From Paracoccus spongiarum (GTDB lineage Bacteria > Pseudomonadota > Alphaproteobacteria > Rhodobacterales > Rhodobacteraceae), in assembly GCF_030732095.1 (NCBI RefSeq), contig NZ_JAVAMQ010000003.1:248001-312000 (forward strand): a stretch of DNA of 64,000 nucleotides, given 5' to 3'. The position numbers were made by a program, and so were the translations under genes. The notes beneath the pieces are model-generated. The model did no database searches, was not told where the DNA came from, and saw only the letters and a list, made by a program, of their open reading frames with translations. Positions 29,534-37,776 of the stretch are shown in pieces (the stretch's first letter is position 1; each line of letters opens with the position of its first letter).

Positions 29534-29989
29534 TCACGCCCCCTCGGTGCCGGTGCCGGGAATGCGGATCAGCGTCTGCATGCCGGTGGCGACATGCCGG
29601 CGGGTCGCGCCGGTCACGCCCCAGACGTCCAGCTGGCACACGGTCAGCGTGCGGCCCGGCTTGATGACCCGGCCGGTCGCCTCGAGGCAGTCGCCCTGCG
29701 CGGGGTTGATGAGGTTCAGCTTGAACTCGACGGTCAGCACCTCGTCGGCGGGGCCGAACATGGTCAGCCCGGCATAGCCGCCGGCGGAATCGGCGATGGC
29801 CGAGGTGCCGCCGGCGTGGAAATAGCCGTGCTGCTGCGTCAGTTCGGGCCGGAACGGCATCCGCAGCGTCACCCGGCCGGCGCCAAGTTCGGCGATGCTG
29901 ACCCCCAGATGCGCCATCAGCCCCTGCCGCGCAAAGCTGTCGCGCACCCGCGCCGCAATGGCGCCGTCCAGTTCCGCCCCGATCGTCAT
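29534..29989 (-). CDS. PaaI/hotdog-fold thioesterase
   Basis: 151 aa, a single hotdog domain. LTQQHGYFHAGGTSAIADSA carries the family's HGG-like active-site region before the long helix with Asp, and LTVEFKLNLINPAQGD is the conserved beta strand. Probably hydrolyses an acyl-CoA. Close behind gnd on the same strand, 61 bases upstream. Confidence 0.87.
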   Translation of the reverse strand: MTIGAELDGAIAARVRDSFARQGLMAHLGVSIAELGAGRVTLRMPFRPELTQQHGYFHAGGTSAIADSAGGYAGLTMFGPADEVLTVEFKLNLINPAQGDCLEATGRVIKPGRTLTVCQLDVWGVTGATRRHVATGMQTLIRIPGTGTEGA

Positions 29990-30070
29990 GCCGCCCCCCT
30001 GTGCCGTTTCGGCCAGTCTGGCGCGCGGGGGCCGCGCATGTAAGGTGTGCCGAGCGGCCGTGACGTTGGG

Positions 30071-30916
30071 TCAGATCGTCAGCAGCGCGCGACGGAAGCC
30101 CGGCTCGGACAGCAGGATCTCGCGCGCGCCGAGGCGGGCGGCATGGGCCAGCGCGCGGCCCGTCAGCCGCTGCGCCAGATCGACCGCCGCGCCCAGATCG
30201 CGCCCCAGCCCCAGCCCGGCGACCACCAGCCCGGCGAACAGGTCGCCGGTGCCGGGCAGCGAGACCGGCAGATGCGGCGTCAGGTGCCGGCTGAGTCGCG
30301 ATGAATCGGCGATCACGCTTTCCAGATGGCCCTCGGGCGTGTCCGCCAGCACGCAGCCGGTCGCGACCACGCGCGCGCCCGGCGCCAGCCGCAGCAGCGC
30401 CGCCGCCGCGGCGACATCCCCGATGCGGCGCGTATCGCGGCCGGTCAGATGGCCCAGCTCGAAGGCGTTCGGGGTTGCCAGGTCGGCCAGCGGCAGCAGC
30501 CGGTCGCGCAGGATCGCGGCGATCTCGGGCGGGACGTAAAGGCCGGGCGCGTGATCGCCCATCACCGGGTCGCACAGATAGCGCAGGCCAGGATGGGCGG
30601 CCTTGCTGCGGGCGACGAAATCGGCCGTCAGCGCGGCCACCTCGACCGATCCGATATAGCCGGTCAGCAGCCAGGCCGCCCGCTGCGGCAGGCCCCGTTC
30701 CTCTGCTCCGCGCAGAAGGTCGGCGAAAAGATCCGGCGCGACGGGCGCACCGCGCAGCGTCGGGTAATCGGGGGTGTTGGAGAACAGCACCGTCGGGATC
30801 GCCGCCACCTCCAGCCCCGCCGCCTGCATCGGAAACAGCGCCGCCGAATTGCCGACATGGCCATGCACCACCTGGCTCTGGATCGAGATGACCAGCGGCG
30901 GGGGGTCCGCGCTCAC
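30071..30916 (-). CDS. pdxY: Pyridoxal kinase
   Basis: 281 aa from GTG 30916, which overlaps the MOSC stop (GTGA). Ribokinase-fold enzyme that phosphorylates pyridoxal. VISIQSQVVHGHVGNSAALF is the classic PdxY/PdxK start (SxQS and VGN), LCDPVMGD the central motif, and SLPGTGDLFAGLVVAG the C-terminal anion hole with catalytic Asp (GTGD). Salvage of vitamin B6 for PLP enzymes such as EctB. Confidence 0.94.
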   Translation of the reverse strand: MSADPPPLVISIQSQVVHGHVGNSAALFPMQAAGLEVAAIPTVLFSNTPDYPTLRGAPVAPDLFADLLRGAEERGLPQRAAWLLTGYIGSVEVAALTADFVARSKAAHPGLRYLCDPVMGDHAPGLYVPPEIAAILRDRLLPLADLATPNAFELGHLTGRDTRRIGDVAAAAALLRLAPGARVVATGCVLADTPEGHLESVIADSSRLSRHLTPHLPVSLPGTGDLFAGLVVAGLGLGRDLGAAVDLAQRLTGRALAHAARLGAREILLSEPGFRRALLTI

Positions 30917-31626
30917 CGCGCGCCCTCCAGCCGCGGGCGCCAGTCCTCGACCCGGCCGCTTTCCAGCCGGCGCTGCGCGTGGCGGCGCCAGCCCTCGGCC
31001 AGCACCTCCAGCCCGGCGATGCCGGCCAGTTCGGCCCGGTCGAGCCGGTCCACATACATCGCCCGCCACAGCCGGTGCAGCGTCCAGTCGGGGGCCAGCC
31101 GGTCGATCCGCGACAGGCGGTCGCCCGGCGCGACCCGGCCCGCTTCAAGCACGCGGTAATACCAGCCCGTGCGGCCGCTGGCCTGGACCCGGCGGGCCAT
31201 GTCGGGCAGGCCAAAGCGCAGGTTCAGCTTCCAGCAGGGCTGGCGCCCCTGCGACACCTGCAGCAGCGCGGCGCCCAGCCGGAAGATGTCGCCCACCGCG
31301 ACCCGATCCTCGGTCAGCCCCTCGGCGGACAGGTTCTCGCCAAAACCGCCCGGCCGGTCCAGCAGCGGATGGGCGCCGATCTCGTCGCGCCAGGCGGGCG
31401 CGTGGTCGCGGGGATAGTGATGCAGCGCCTTCTCGATGCCGCCATGCACGCGCCGGTCGGCCTGCATGTCGCCGTGAAACCCCTCGGGGCCCAGCCACAG
31501 CGGCTCGTCCGTCTTGGCCTTGGCGATGCCCGACAGGATCTCGCTGCCCGGCAGCGGGGCCACCCGGCCGGTCAGCAGAACCGGGATCAGGTCGGGCTGC
31601 GGCGCATGATCAGCGTGGGTATCCAT
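30913..31626 (-). CDS. MOSC domain protein (YiiM type)
   Basis: 237 aa. MOSC domain with LGPEGFHGDMQADRRVHGG, DRPGGFGENLSAEGLTE, and GRQPCWKLNLRFGLPDMARRV, where the Cys is the expected molybdenum ligand. The C-terminal 3-alpha domain follows (LAPDWTLHRLWRAMY). YiiM-type proteins reduce N-hydroxylated compounds with molybdenum cofactor. Coupled to pdxY by a GTGA overlap. No signal peptide. Confidence 0.88.
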   Translation of the reverse strand: MDTHADHAPQPDLIPVLLTGRVAPLPGSEILSGIAKAKTDEPLWLGPEGFHGDMQADRRVHGGIEKALHHYPRDHAPAWRDEIGAHPLLDRPGGFGENLSAEGLTEDRVAVGDIFRLGAALLQVSQGRQPCWKLNLRFGLPDMARRVQASGRTGWYYRVLEAGRVAPGDRLSRIDRLAPDWTLHRLWRAMYVDRLDRAELAGIAGLEVLAEGWRRHAQRRLESGRVEDWRPRLEGAR

Positions 31627-31799
31627 CGCGGCTTTCCTCTGGCGGTTCCGATTCGATAGGCGCGCGGCCGGGTGCCGTCAATCTTGCACCGCGGCGCGAT
31701 ACTGGCGAGGATGCGGCCCGACACATCCCGACGCATCCCGGCCGGGCGGCAGCACGCCGCCGCGCCGGCGGGCGACGCAGGCCCGCAAAGGATCGCCCG

Positions 31800-33449
31800 A
31801 TGACCACCGCCCATGACGACGCCGCGCCGCGCCTTGCCATCATCGGGCTGGGGCCCCGGGCGCTCGGTGCGCTTGAATCGCTGCTGGCGCGGGCCGGGAC
31901 CGATGCCCTGCGGATCGACCTCTTCGATCCGGGCGCATGGCCGGGGGCCGGGCCGAATTTCAGGCCGGACGAGACGCCGCTGTGCCTGCTGAACATCCCG
32001 CTGCGGCTGATCGACATCGGTCGCGCCGATCGTGACGGGGCGGCCTTTGGCGACTTCCGCGACTGGCTGGGCGCGGCGGGGCGCGACGACGAGCGGTTTC
32101 CGGCCCGGGCCGAGCTTGGCGCCTGCCTTGCGGCGCGCATGGCGGCGCTGGTGGCCGGGGCGCCGGCCTCGGTGCAGATCGTCCACCATGCCCGCCATGT
32201 CCGCCGCATCCTGCGGGACGGGCAGGGCTGGTGGCTGGACGCGGGCGGGGACCCAGAGGGCCCCTATGCCGAGATCCTGCTGAGCCAGGGCCAGCCCCAG
32301 ACCGCGCCCGATGACCAGCTGGCGCGGTGGCAGGAGCACGCGCGGGGCTGCGGGGCGGATCTGGTCGCGGCCTATCCGGCGCGCGACCTGCTGGCCGCGG
32401 CGCAGGGATGGGCGGGGCGGCAGGTGGGCATCCGGGGGCTGGGCCTGTCGACGCTGGACGCGCTGCGGATGCTGACCTGCGGGCTGGGCGGGCGGTTCGA
32501 GGATGGCCGCTATCACCCCTCGGGGCGCGAGCCGGCGCGCATCCTGCCCTTTTCGCTGGACGGCCATCCGCCGGTGCCCAAGCCCGCCACCGCGGACCTG
32601 GACCGCCGCTTCGATCCCGAGGCGGAGGAGACCGCGGCCTTCCTGCAGGCCGTCCGCGCCGCGGTGGACAGCCGAGCCGAGGCCGCGCTGCGCGGGGTCG
32701 CGGATGCCTTTCTCGGCCCTGCGCTGCGCATCCTGCGCGAGACCGGCGGCGATGACGATGCCAGGCGGCTCCAGGACTGGCTGGACAGCGAATGCGCGGC
32801 GCCGGGCAGCCAGGAGACCCGGCCGGTCGCCGAGGCGCTGCGGGCCGGCATCGCCGAGGCGCGGGGCCGGGTGCCGCCCTCGACGGGCTATGTGGTCGGC
32901 CAGCTGTGCCGAAAATGGCAGGACGCGCTGCGGCAGGGCTTCAATCCCGCGCCCGCGGCACCTGCGACGGCCGCAGCCCTCATCGGGTTCGACGAGGGGC
33001 TGAAACGCTATTCCTACGGCCCCCCCGTCGCCTCGGCCGAGGATTTGCTGGCGCTGATCGAGGCCGGGCTGGTCGATCCCCGCGCCGCGGCCGATCCCGA
33101 CATCCGGCTGACCGGGACGGGTTGGCAGCTGGTCGAGGACGACCTGTCGGCGGGCATCACCGCGATGGTCGATGCGGTGCTGCCCTCGCCGGACCTGTCG
33201 CGGCTGACCGACCCGCTGATGGCCGACCTCGTGGCGCAGGGGCGCACGGTCGCGCTGCATGACAGGCTGGGCGCGCAGACCCTGCCGGACGGTCGGCTGG
33301 TCGGCGCGGACGGCCGGCCGCAGCCGGGCCTCTGCCTGCTGGGCCGGCTGGCGCAGGGCAGCGTGATCGCGGTGGATTCGATCCATGACTGCTTTGGCGC
33401 GGCCGCCGCTCGCTGGGCCGAGGGCGTGCTGGGCCGGCTGCGCCCCTGA
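31800..33449 (+). CDS. FAD/NAD(P)-binding domain protein
   Basis: 549 aa from ATG 31800. The N-terminus RLAIIGLGPRALGALESLLA is a Rossmann GxGxxxxG motif, LRIDLFDPGAWPGAGPNF marks the second strand, and CLLNIPLRLIDI fits the FAD-NAD(P)-binding family (pfam13454 type). Near the end, GLCLLGRLAQGSVIAVDSIHDCFG resembles the C-terminal FAD loop. It belongs to a group usually annotated only by domain; the substrate is unknown. Transcribed alone, between two minus-strand blocks. Confidence 0.78.
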   Translation: MTTAHDDAAPRLAIIGLGPRALGALESLLARAGTDALRIDLFDPGAWPGAGPNFRPDETPLCLLNIPLRLIDIGRADRDGAAFGDFRDWLGAAGRDDERFPARAELGACLAARMAALVAGAPASVQIVHHARHVRRILRDGQGWWLDAGGDPEGPYAEILLSQGQPQTAPDDQLARWQEHARGCGADLVAAYPARDLLAAAQGWAGRQVGIRGLGLSTLDALRMLTCGLGGRFEDGRYHPSGREPARILPFSLDGHPPVPKPATADLDRRFDPEAEETAAFLQAVRAAVDSRAEAALRGVADAFLGPALRILRETGGDDDARRLQDWLDSECAAPGSQETRPVAEALRAGIAEARGRVPPSTGYVVGQLCRKWQDALRQGFNPAPAAPATAAALIGFDEGLKRYSYGPPVASAEDLLALIEAGLVDPRAAADPDIRLTGTGWQLVEDDLSAGITAMVDAVLPSPDLSRLTDPLMADLVAQGRTVALHDRLGAQTLPDGRLVGADGRPQPGLCLLGRLAQGSVIAVDSIHDCFGAAAARWAEGVLGRLRP

Positions 33450-33493
33450 GGCCATTCGCGGGGCCCCAGGGACGGGCCGGACCCCGTTGGCGG

Positions 33494-34438
33494 TCAGGGC
33501 AGCACGGCCAGCCACATCCAGACGGTCAAGACCGAGACCGCGGTGCCGATCAGGACGGTCGAGGCCGCGACCCGCCGCGCCGCGCCGTAGATGTTGGCGA
33601 AGAGATAGGCGTTGACCCCCGGCGCCATCGCCGCCGTCAGCACCGCCGAGCGCATCCCGGCCGTGTCCAGCCCCGACAGGTGGCCAAGGCCATAGGTGAT
33701 CGCAGGGTGCAGCAGCAGCGACGCGGCGCAGCACAGCGCGATGGTGGTCATGTCGCCCTCGGGCCGATAGCGGTGCAGGATGCCGCCCAGCCCGAACAGC
33801 GCCGCGGGCAGCGCGGCCCGGGCGACCATGTCCACCGCCGCCCAGAAGCCCGCCGGCATGACCAGCCCTGCCTGCATCAGCAGGTTCATCACGAGGCCGC
33901 AGGCAATGCCGATCACCAGCGGCGTGCGCAGCACCCCCGACAGCGCCCGCAGCGCCACCGTCCCCACCGACAGGCCGCTGCCGCGGGCGCGGGTGAACTC
34001 CATCGCGGTGATGCCGAAGGTGTAAAGCAGCGGCGAGTGGATCGAGATGATCGCCCAGTTGCCGGCCAGCGCGTCGGGTCCGAAGGCGCGTTCGGTGATC
34101 GGCACGCCCAGCAGCAGCGTGTTCGAGAACAGGCAGGCAAAGCCGATCGAGACGCAATCGGCGGGGCTGCGGCCGAACAGGTACTTCGCCCCGGCCCAGC
34201 CCGCGCCATAGCTGGCGAAGGCCCCGGCATAGAAGGCCAGCAGCAGCGGCGCGCGGAACTCGGCCCCAAGGTCCAGCCGCGCCATCGATGCGAACAGCAG
34301 CGTCGGCACTGCGAAGTTCTGGGCAAAGCGCATCAGCCCGTCGACGCCCGCCTCGCCGAACCAGCCGCGCCAGGCGACCAGATAGCCGAAGCCGATGACC
34401 AGGAAGACCGGCAGGATGATGGTGAACAGCGCGCTCAT
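33494..34438 (-). CDS. AEC family transporter (auxin efflux carrier type)
   Basis: 314 aa with about ten membrane segments. N-terminal LFTIILPVFLVIGFGYLVAW and FAVPTLLFASMARLDL are typical of bacterial AEC carriers, often for malate/malonate or related acids. The helix pairs ANLINGALT-like AMAPGVNAYLFANIYG (C-terminal half) fit the family. ATG overlaps the MBL stop by 4 bases (ATGA). Last gene of the dac-tmk-holB-tatD-MBL-AEC run. Confidence 0.86.
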   Translation of the reverse strand: MSALFTIILPVFLVIGFGYLVAWRGWFGEAGVDGLMRFAQNFAVPTLLFASMARLDLGAEFRAPLLLAFYAGAFASYGAGWAGAKYLFGRSPADCVSIGFACLFSNTLLLGVPITERAFGPDALAGNWAIISIHSPLLYTFGITAMEFTRARGSGLSVGTVALRALSGVLRTPLVIGIACGLVMNLLMQAGLVMPAGFWAAVDMVARAALPAALFGLGGILHRYRPEGDMTTIALCCAASLLLHPAITYGLGHLSGLDTAGMRSAVLTAAMAPGVNAYLFANIYGAARRVAASTVLIGTAVSVLTVWMWLAVLP

Positions 34439-35253
34439 GTCGCGGCAACCGGCGCGGGCGCGGCCGCCGATGCGGTCAGCACCATGCCGTCATGGGCCGG
34501 CACGACATGATCGGGCGTGGCGGCCATCACCTGATCGTAGTCCATGTCGATATGCATGTTCGTCAGCACCCCGCGACGCGGCGCGGCGCGCGCCAGCCAG
34601 TCCAGCGCCTGCGCCAGATGCGCGTGGCTGGGATGCGGCTCGGGGCGCAGCGCGTCGCAGATGAACACCTCGGCACCCGCCAGCAGCGGCCAGGCCGTTT
34701 CCGGGATGTCGGACACGTCGGGCAGATAGACCAGCCCGCCGATCCGGAAGCCCAGGGCGGTGATCTCGCCATGCTGGACGCGGAACGGGACCAGGTCGAT
34801 GGCGCCGCCCGGCCCGGTGACGCTGAACGGGCCGTCCAGCGGGCTGAGATCGGCGATCGGCGGGTAATAGCTGCCCGGCGCGGTCTCGAACACATAGCCG
34901 AAGCGGGCCATCAGCGCCTCGGCGGTGGGCGCGTCGGCCCAGACGGGCATCTTGCGGCGGGCGTTGTAGACCAGCTGGCGCAGGTCGTCGATGCCGTGGA
35001 CATGATCGGCATGGGCATGGGTCAGCACCACCGCGTCCAGCGTGCCTACCCCGGCATCCAGAAGCTGCGGCACCATGTCGGGGCCGGTGTCGATCAGCAG
35101 CTGCGTCGTGCCGTCCGGCCCGTCGCGTTCGACCAGCAGCGAACAGCGGCGGCGGCGGTTCCTGGGATTGGCCGGGTCGCAGGCGCCCCAGCGCCCGCCC
35201 AGCCGCGGCACCCCGCCCGACGAGCCGCAGCCGAGGATCGTCGCGCGGATCAC
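34435..35253 (-). CDS. MBL-fold metallo-hydrolase (PhnP-like)
   Basis: 272 aa. Metal motif LTHAHADHVHGIDDLR (HxHxDH) near residue 77; N-terminus ILGCGSSGGVPRLGG and the Cys-containing ACDPANPRNRRRRCSLLVE match PhnP/tRNA-processing-like phosphodiesterases; a third ligand Asp lies in VYLPDVSDI and a His in NMHIDMDY. GTG start at 35253 overlaps the tatD stop (GTGA). In Rhodobacterales this gene regularly follows tatD; its role is unknown, perhaps in nucleic-acid turnover. Confidence 0.88.
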   Translation of the reverse strand: MIRATILGCGSSGGVPRLGGRWGACDPANPRNRRRRCSLLVERDGPDGTTQLLIDTGPDMVPQLLDAGVGTLDAVVLTHAHADHVHGIDDLRQLVYNARRKMPVWADAPTAEALMARFGYVFETAPGSYYPPIADLSPLDGPFSVTGPGGAIDLVPFRVQHGEITALGFRIGGLVYLPDVSDIPETAWPLLAGAEVFICDALRPEPHPSHAHLAQALDWLARAAPRRGVLTNMHIDMDYDQVMAATPDHVVPAHDGMVLTASAAAPAPVAAT

Positions 35254-36056
35254 GCGCCACCCCGGGCGGCCCTGGCAAACAGCCGGTCGAAATTCTCCGA
35301 GGTCCGGCGCGCGAAATCGGCGTAGTCGATGCCGAACAGATCCGCGCCCACGGCGGCGGTATGGGCGACATAGGCCGGCTCGTTGCGGCGGCCGCGATGC
35401 GGCGGCGGGGCGAGGTAGGGGCTGTCGGTCTCGACCAGGATGCGGTCGAGGGGGGCCGCCGCGAAGATCTCGCGCAGCTCGGTGGATCGCGGAAAGGCCG
35501 CGATGCCCGACATCGACAGGTAGAAGCCCAGATCCAGCGCGGCGCGGGCCAGCGCGGCGGTCGAGCTGAAGCAGTGCATCACGCAGCCATAGGCCCCGGC
35601 GCGGTGTTCCTCGGTCAGGATGCGGGCCATGTCGTCATCGGCGTCGCGGGCGTGGATGATCAGCGGCAGCCCGGTCTGGCGGGCGGCCTCGACATGGATT
35701 CGCAGGCTGGCCTGCTGCGCCGCCGCGCTGTCGGCGGTGTAGTGATAGTCCAGGCCCGTTTCGCCGATGGCCACGAATTTCGGGTGCCGGGCCAGCGCGA
35801 CAAGCTGCTCGACGCTGGCCATCGGCTCGTCGGCCACGCTCATCGGATGGGTGCCGGCAGCGTAGAAGACGCCCTCATGCGCCTCGGCCAGCGCGCGGAC
35901 CTGCGGTTCCAGCCGCAGCCGCGTGCAGATCGTCACCATCCGGGTCACCCCGGCGGCACGGGCGCGGGCGATCAGCGCGTCGTGTTCGCCGTCGAAATCG
36001 GGGAAGTCCAGATGGCAATGGCTGTCGACAATCGGCGTCGGGGCCGCTTGGGTCAT
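35250..36056 (-). CDS. TatD-family metal-dependent hydrolase
   Basis: 268 aa from ATG 36056 (MTQAAPTPIVDSHCHLDFPD), which has GAAGG upstream; a TTG two codons earlier is less likely. Metal ligands: DSHCHLDF at the start, IGETGLDYHY, LIIHARDA, VMHCFSS and ETDSPYL. TatD enzymes are 3'-5' DNA/RNA exonucleases. Coupled to the MBL gene, 14 bases after holB. Confidence 0.94.
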   Translation of the reverse strand: MTQAAPTPIVDSHCHLDFPDFDGEHDALIARARAAGVTRMVTICTRLRLEPQVRALAEAHEGVFYAAGTHPMSVADEPMASVEQLVALARHPKFVAIGETGLDYHYTADSAAAQQASLRIHVEAARQTGLPLIIHARDADDDMARILTEEHRAGAYGCVMHCFSSTAALARAALDLGFYLSMSGIAAFPRSTELREIFAAAPLDRILVETDSPYLAPPPHRGRRNEPAYVAHTAAVGADLFGIDYADFARRTSENFDRLFARAARGGA

Positions 36057-36070
36057 GGTCAACCTTCGGG

Positions 36071-37183
36071 TCAGGCTCGGGCAGGCGGGGCGGATTGCGC
36101 GGGGGGCAGATGCGCCAGTTCGGTCAGCATATCCATCACCAGCGCGGCAGGGTCAAGATTGACCGCCCGACCCGCGCGGGCCCGGGCCGACAGCCGCGCC
36201 TGCGCCCCGGCCCAGGCCCGCGCCGCCAGGTCGTCGGGCGACAGCCGCGCCATCAGCGCGCCTTCGCCGCGCGCGGCCTGCGGCAGCGGCGCGCCCATCA
36301 GCCCGGCGCGCGCCATGCGGGTCAGAAAGCGGTCCATCAGTGTCACCGCCAGATCGAAGGGATCGCCCTCGGCGGTGGCGCGGCCCGCCGCGGTGTCGGC
36401 CAGCCGCGCCGCCGCCAGCCGGTCCATCCGCGGCAGGCCCGCGAACAGATCGACGATCTGCTGGTATCGCGCCAGCCCGTCCTGCCCGGCCAGCCGCAGC
36501 GCCTCGCCCACCGAGCCGTCTGACAGCGCGGCCAGCGCCTCGGCCTCGGCGTCGACGCCCTGATCGGCCAGCGCCTGCGTCATCTGCCCCGGGCTCAGCG
36601 GGGCCAGCCGCAGCGTCCGGCAGCGCGAGCGGATGGTCGGCAACAGCCGCGCCGGCTGATGCGCGATCATCAGGATCAGCGCGTCGGCCGGCGGTTCTTC
36701 CAGCACCTTCAGCAGCGCGTTGGCGGCGGCGGTGTTCATCTCGTCGGCGGCGTCGATGATGGCGATGCGGCGGCCGCCCTCGGCCGAGGAGAGGTGGAAG
36801 AAGGACAGCAGCCGGCGGATCTCGTCGACGGTGATCTGCGCGCTGAGCCGGCCGGCCTTGTCGTCCCAGGGCCGGCGCACGAGTTGCACCCGCGGCTCGG
36901 AAAGCGCGGCAATCCGGCGGGCGGCGGGATCGCCCTCGGGCACCGACAGATCGTCGCTGTCCGCGCCCGCCAGCAGCCAGCGGGCCAGCGACCAGGCCAG
37001 CGTCGCCTTGCCGACGCCGCGCGGGCCGGTCAGCAGCCAGGCGTGGTGCATGCGCTGGCCGCGCGCCGCCGCGACGAAATCGCGGATCGCGCTGTCCTGG
37101 CCGATCACGCGCCGGGTCAGGCGCGGATGCGGCGCGCCGGGGACGCGGTCGGGTTCGGGGATGTCGCCGGGATCGGTCTTCAC
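36071..37183 (-). CDS. holB: DNA polymerase III delta-prime subunit
   Basis: 370 aa. Clamp-loader subunit. Walker A GPRGVGKAT (53-61), sensor region and HHAWLLTGPRG fit the family; IIDAADEMNTAAANALLKVL followed by EEPPADALIL is the delta-prime/gamma signature (Walker B with DE replaced by DAADEMN). ILPTIRSRCRTLRL carries the SRC motif. The zinc-binding Cys module of E. coli is absent. GTG start at 37183 overlaps the tmk stop (GTGA). Confidence 0.94.
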   Translation of the reverse strand: MKTDPGDIPEPDRVPGAPHPRLTRRVIGQDSAIRDFVAAARGQRMHHAWLLTGPRGVGKATLAWSLARWLLAGADSDDLSVPEGDPAARRIAALSEPRVQLVRRPWDDKAGRLSAQITVDEIRRLLSFFHLSSAEGGRRIAIIDAADEMNTAAANALLKVLEEPPADALILMIAHQPARLLPTIRSRCRTLRLAPLSPGQMTQALADQGVDAEAEALAALSDGSVGEALRLAGQDGLARYQQIVDLFAGLPRMDRLAAARLADTAAGRATAEGDPFDLAVTLMDRFLTRMARAGLMGAPLPQAARGEGALMARLSPDDLAARAWAGAQARLSARARAGRAVNLDPAALVMDMLTELAHLPPAQSAPPARA

Positions 37184-37776
37184 AGCGCTGCCCGCACGCG
37201 GGCCGCGACATCATCGGCGGTGCCGCTGCCGTCGATCAGCCGCACCCGGCCCGGATATTCCCGCGCCAGCGCCCGGAAGCCCGCCGCCAGCCGTTCCTGA
37301 AACCCAAGGCCCAGGCTTTCAAAGCGATCCTCGCCGCCGCCGCGCGCCCTGCCGCGCGCCAGCGCGGTGGCCGGGTCGATGTCGATGACAAAGGTCCGGT
37401 CGGGTTCGGTGGCGATCATCAGCGCGTGCAGCCGGTCCACCATGTCGCGCAGATCGCCGCGCGCCGCGCCCTGATAGACGCGGGTGCTGTCGGCAAAGCG
37501 GTCGGTGACGACCACCCGGCCTGCTGCCAGCGCCGGGCGGATGGTGCGTTCCAGATGGTCGCGCCGCGCGGCGGTGAACAGCAGGCATTCGGTTTCGGGC
37601 GACCACCGTTCGCCGGTGCCCTCGACCAGCAGGCGGCGGATTTCCTCGGCGCCGGGGCTGCCGCCCGGCTCGCGGGTCAGCACGACATCGCGGCCCTCGG
37701 CGCGCAACGCCTCGGCCAGCAGCCTCGCCTGGGTGGACTTGCCGCAGCCGTCGATGCCTTCGAAGCTGAGAAACAT
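37180..37776 (-). CDS. tmk: Thymidylate kinase
   Basis: 198 aa. dTMP to dTDP. P-loop FEGIDGCGKSTQARLLA at residues 4-20, the DR[YFS]xxS motif as DRFADSTRVYQG, and the lid RARGGGEDRFESLG. ATG directly abuts the stop of the carboxypeptidase gene, and the stop overlaps holB, so the three are one coupled block. Confidence 0.96.
   Translation of the reverse strand: MFLSFEGIDGCGKSTQARLLAEALRAEGRDVVLTREPGGSPGAEEIRRLLVEGTGERWSPETECLLFTAARRDHLERTIRPALAAGRVVVTDRFADSTRVYQGAARGDLRDMVDRLHALMIATEPDRTFVIDIDPATALARGRARGGGEDRFESLGLGFQERLAAGFRALAREYPGRVRLIDGSGTADDVAARVRAAL

Noticed and set aside
31741..31799. A longer start for the FAD-binding protein
   Set aside because: The open frame extends far upstream, but that part overlaps the MOSC gene on the other strand and is Arg/Pro-rich; ATG 31800 fits the Rossmann start.
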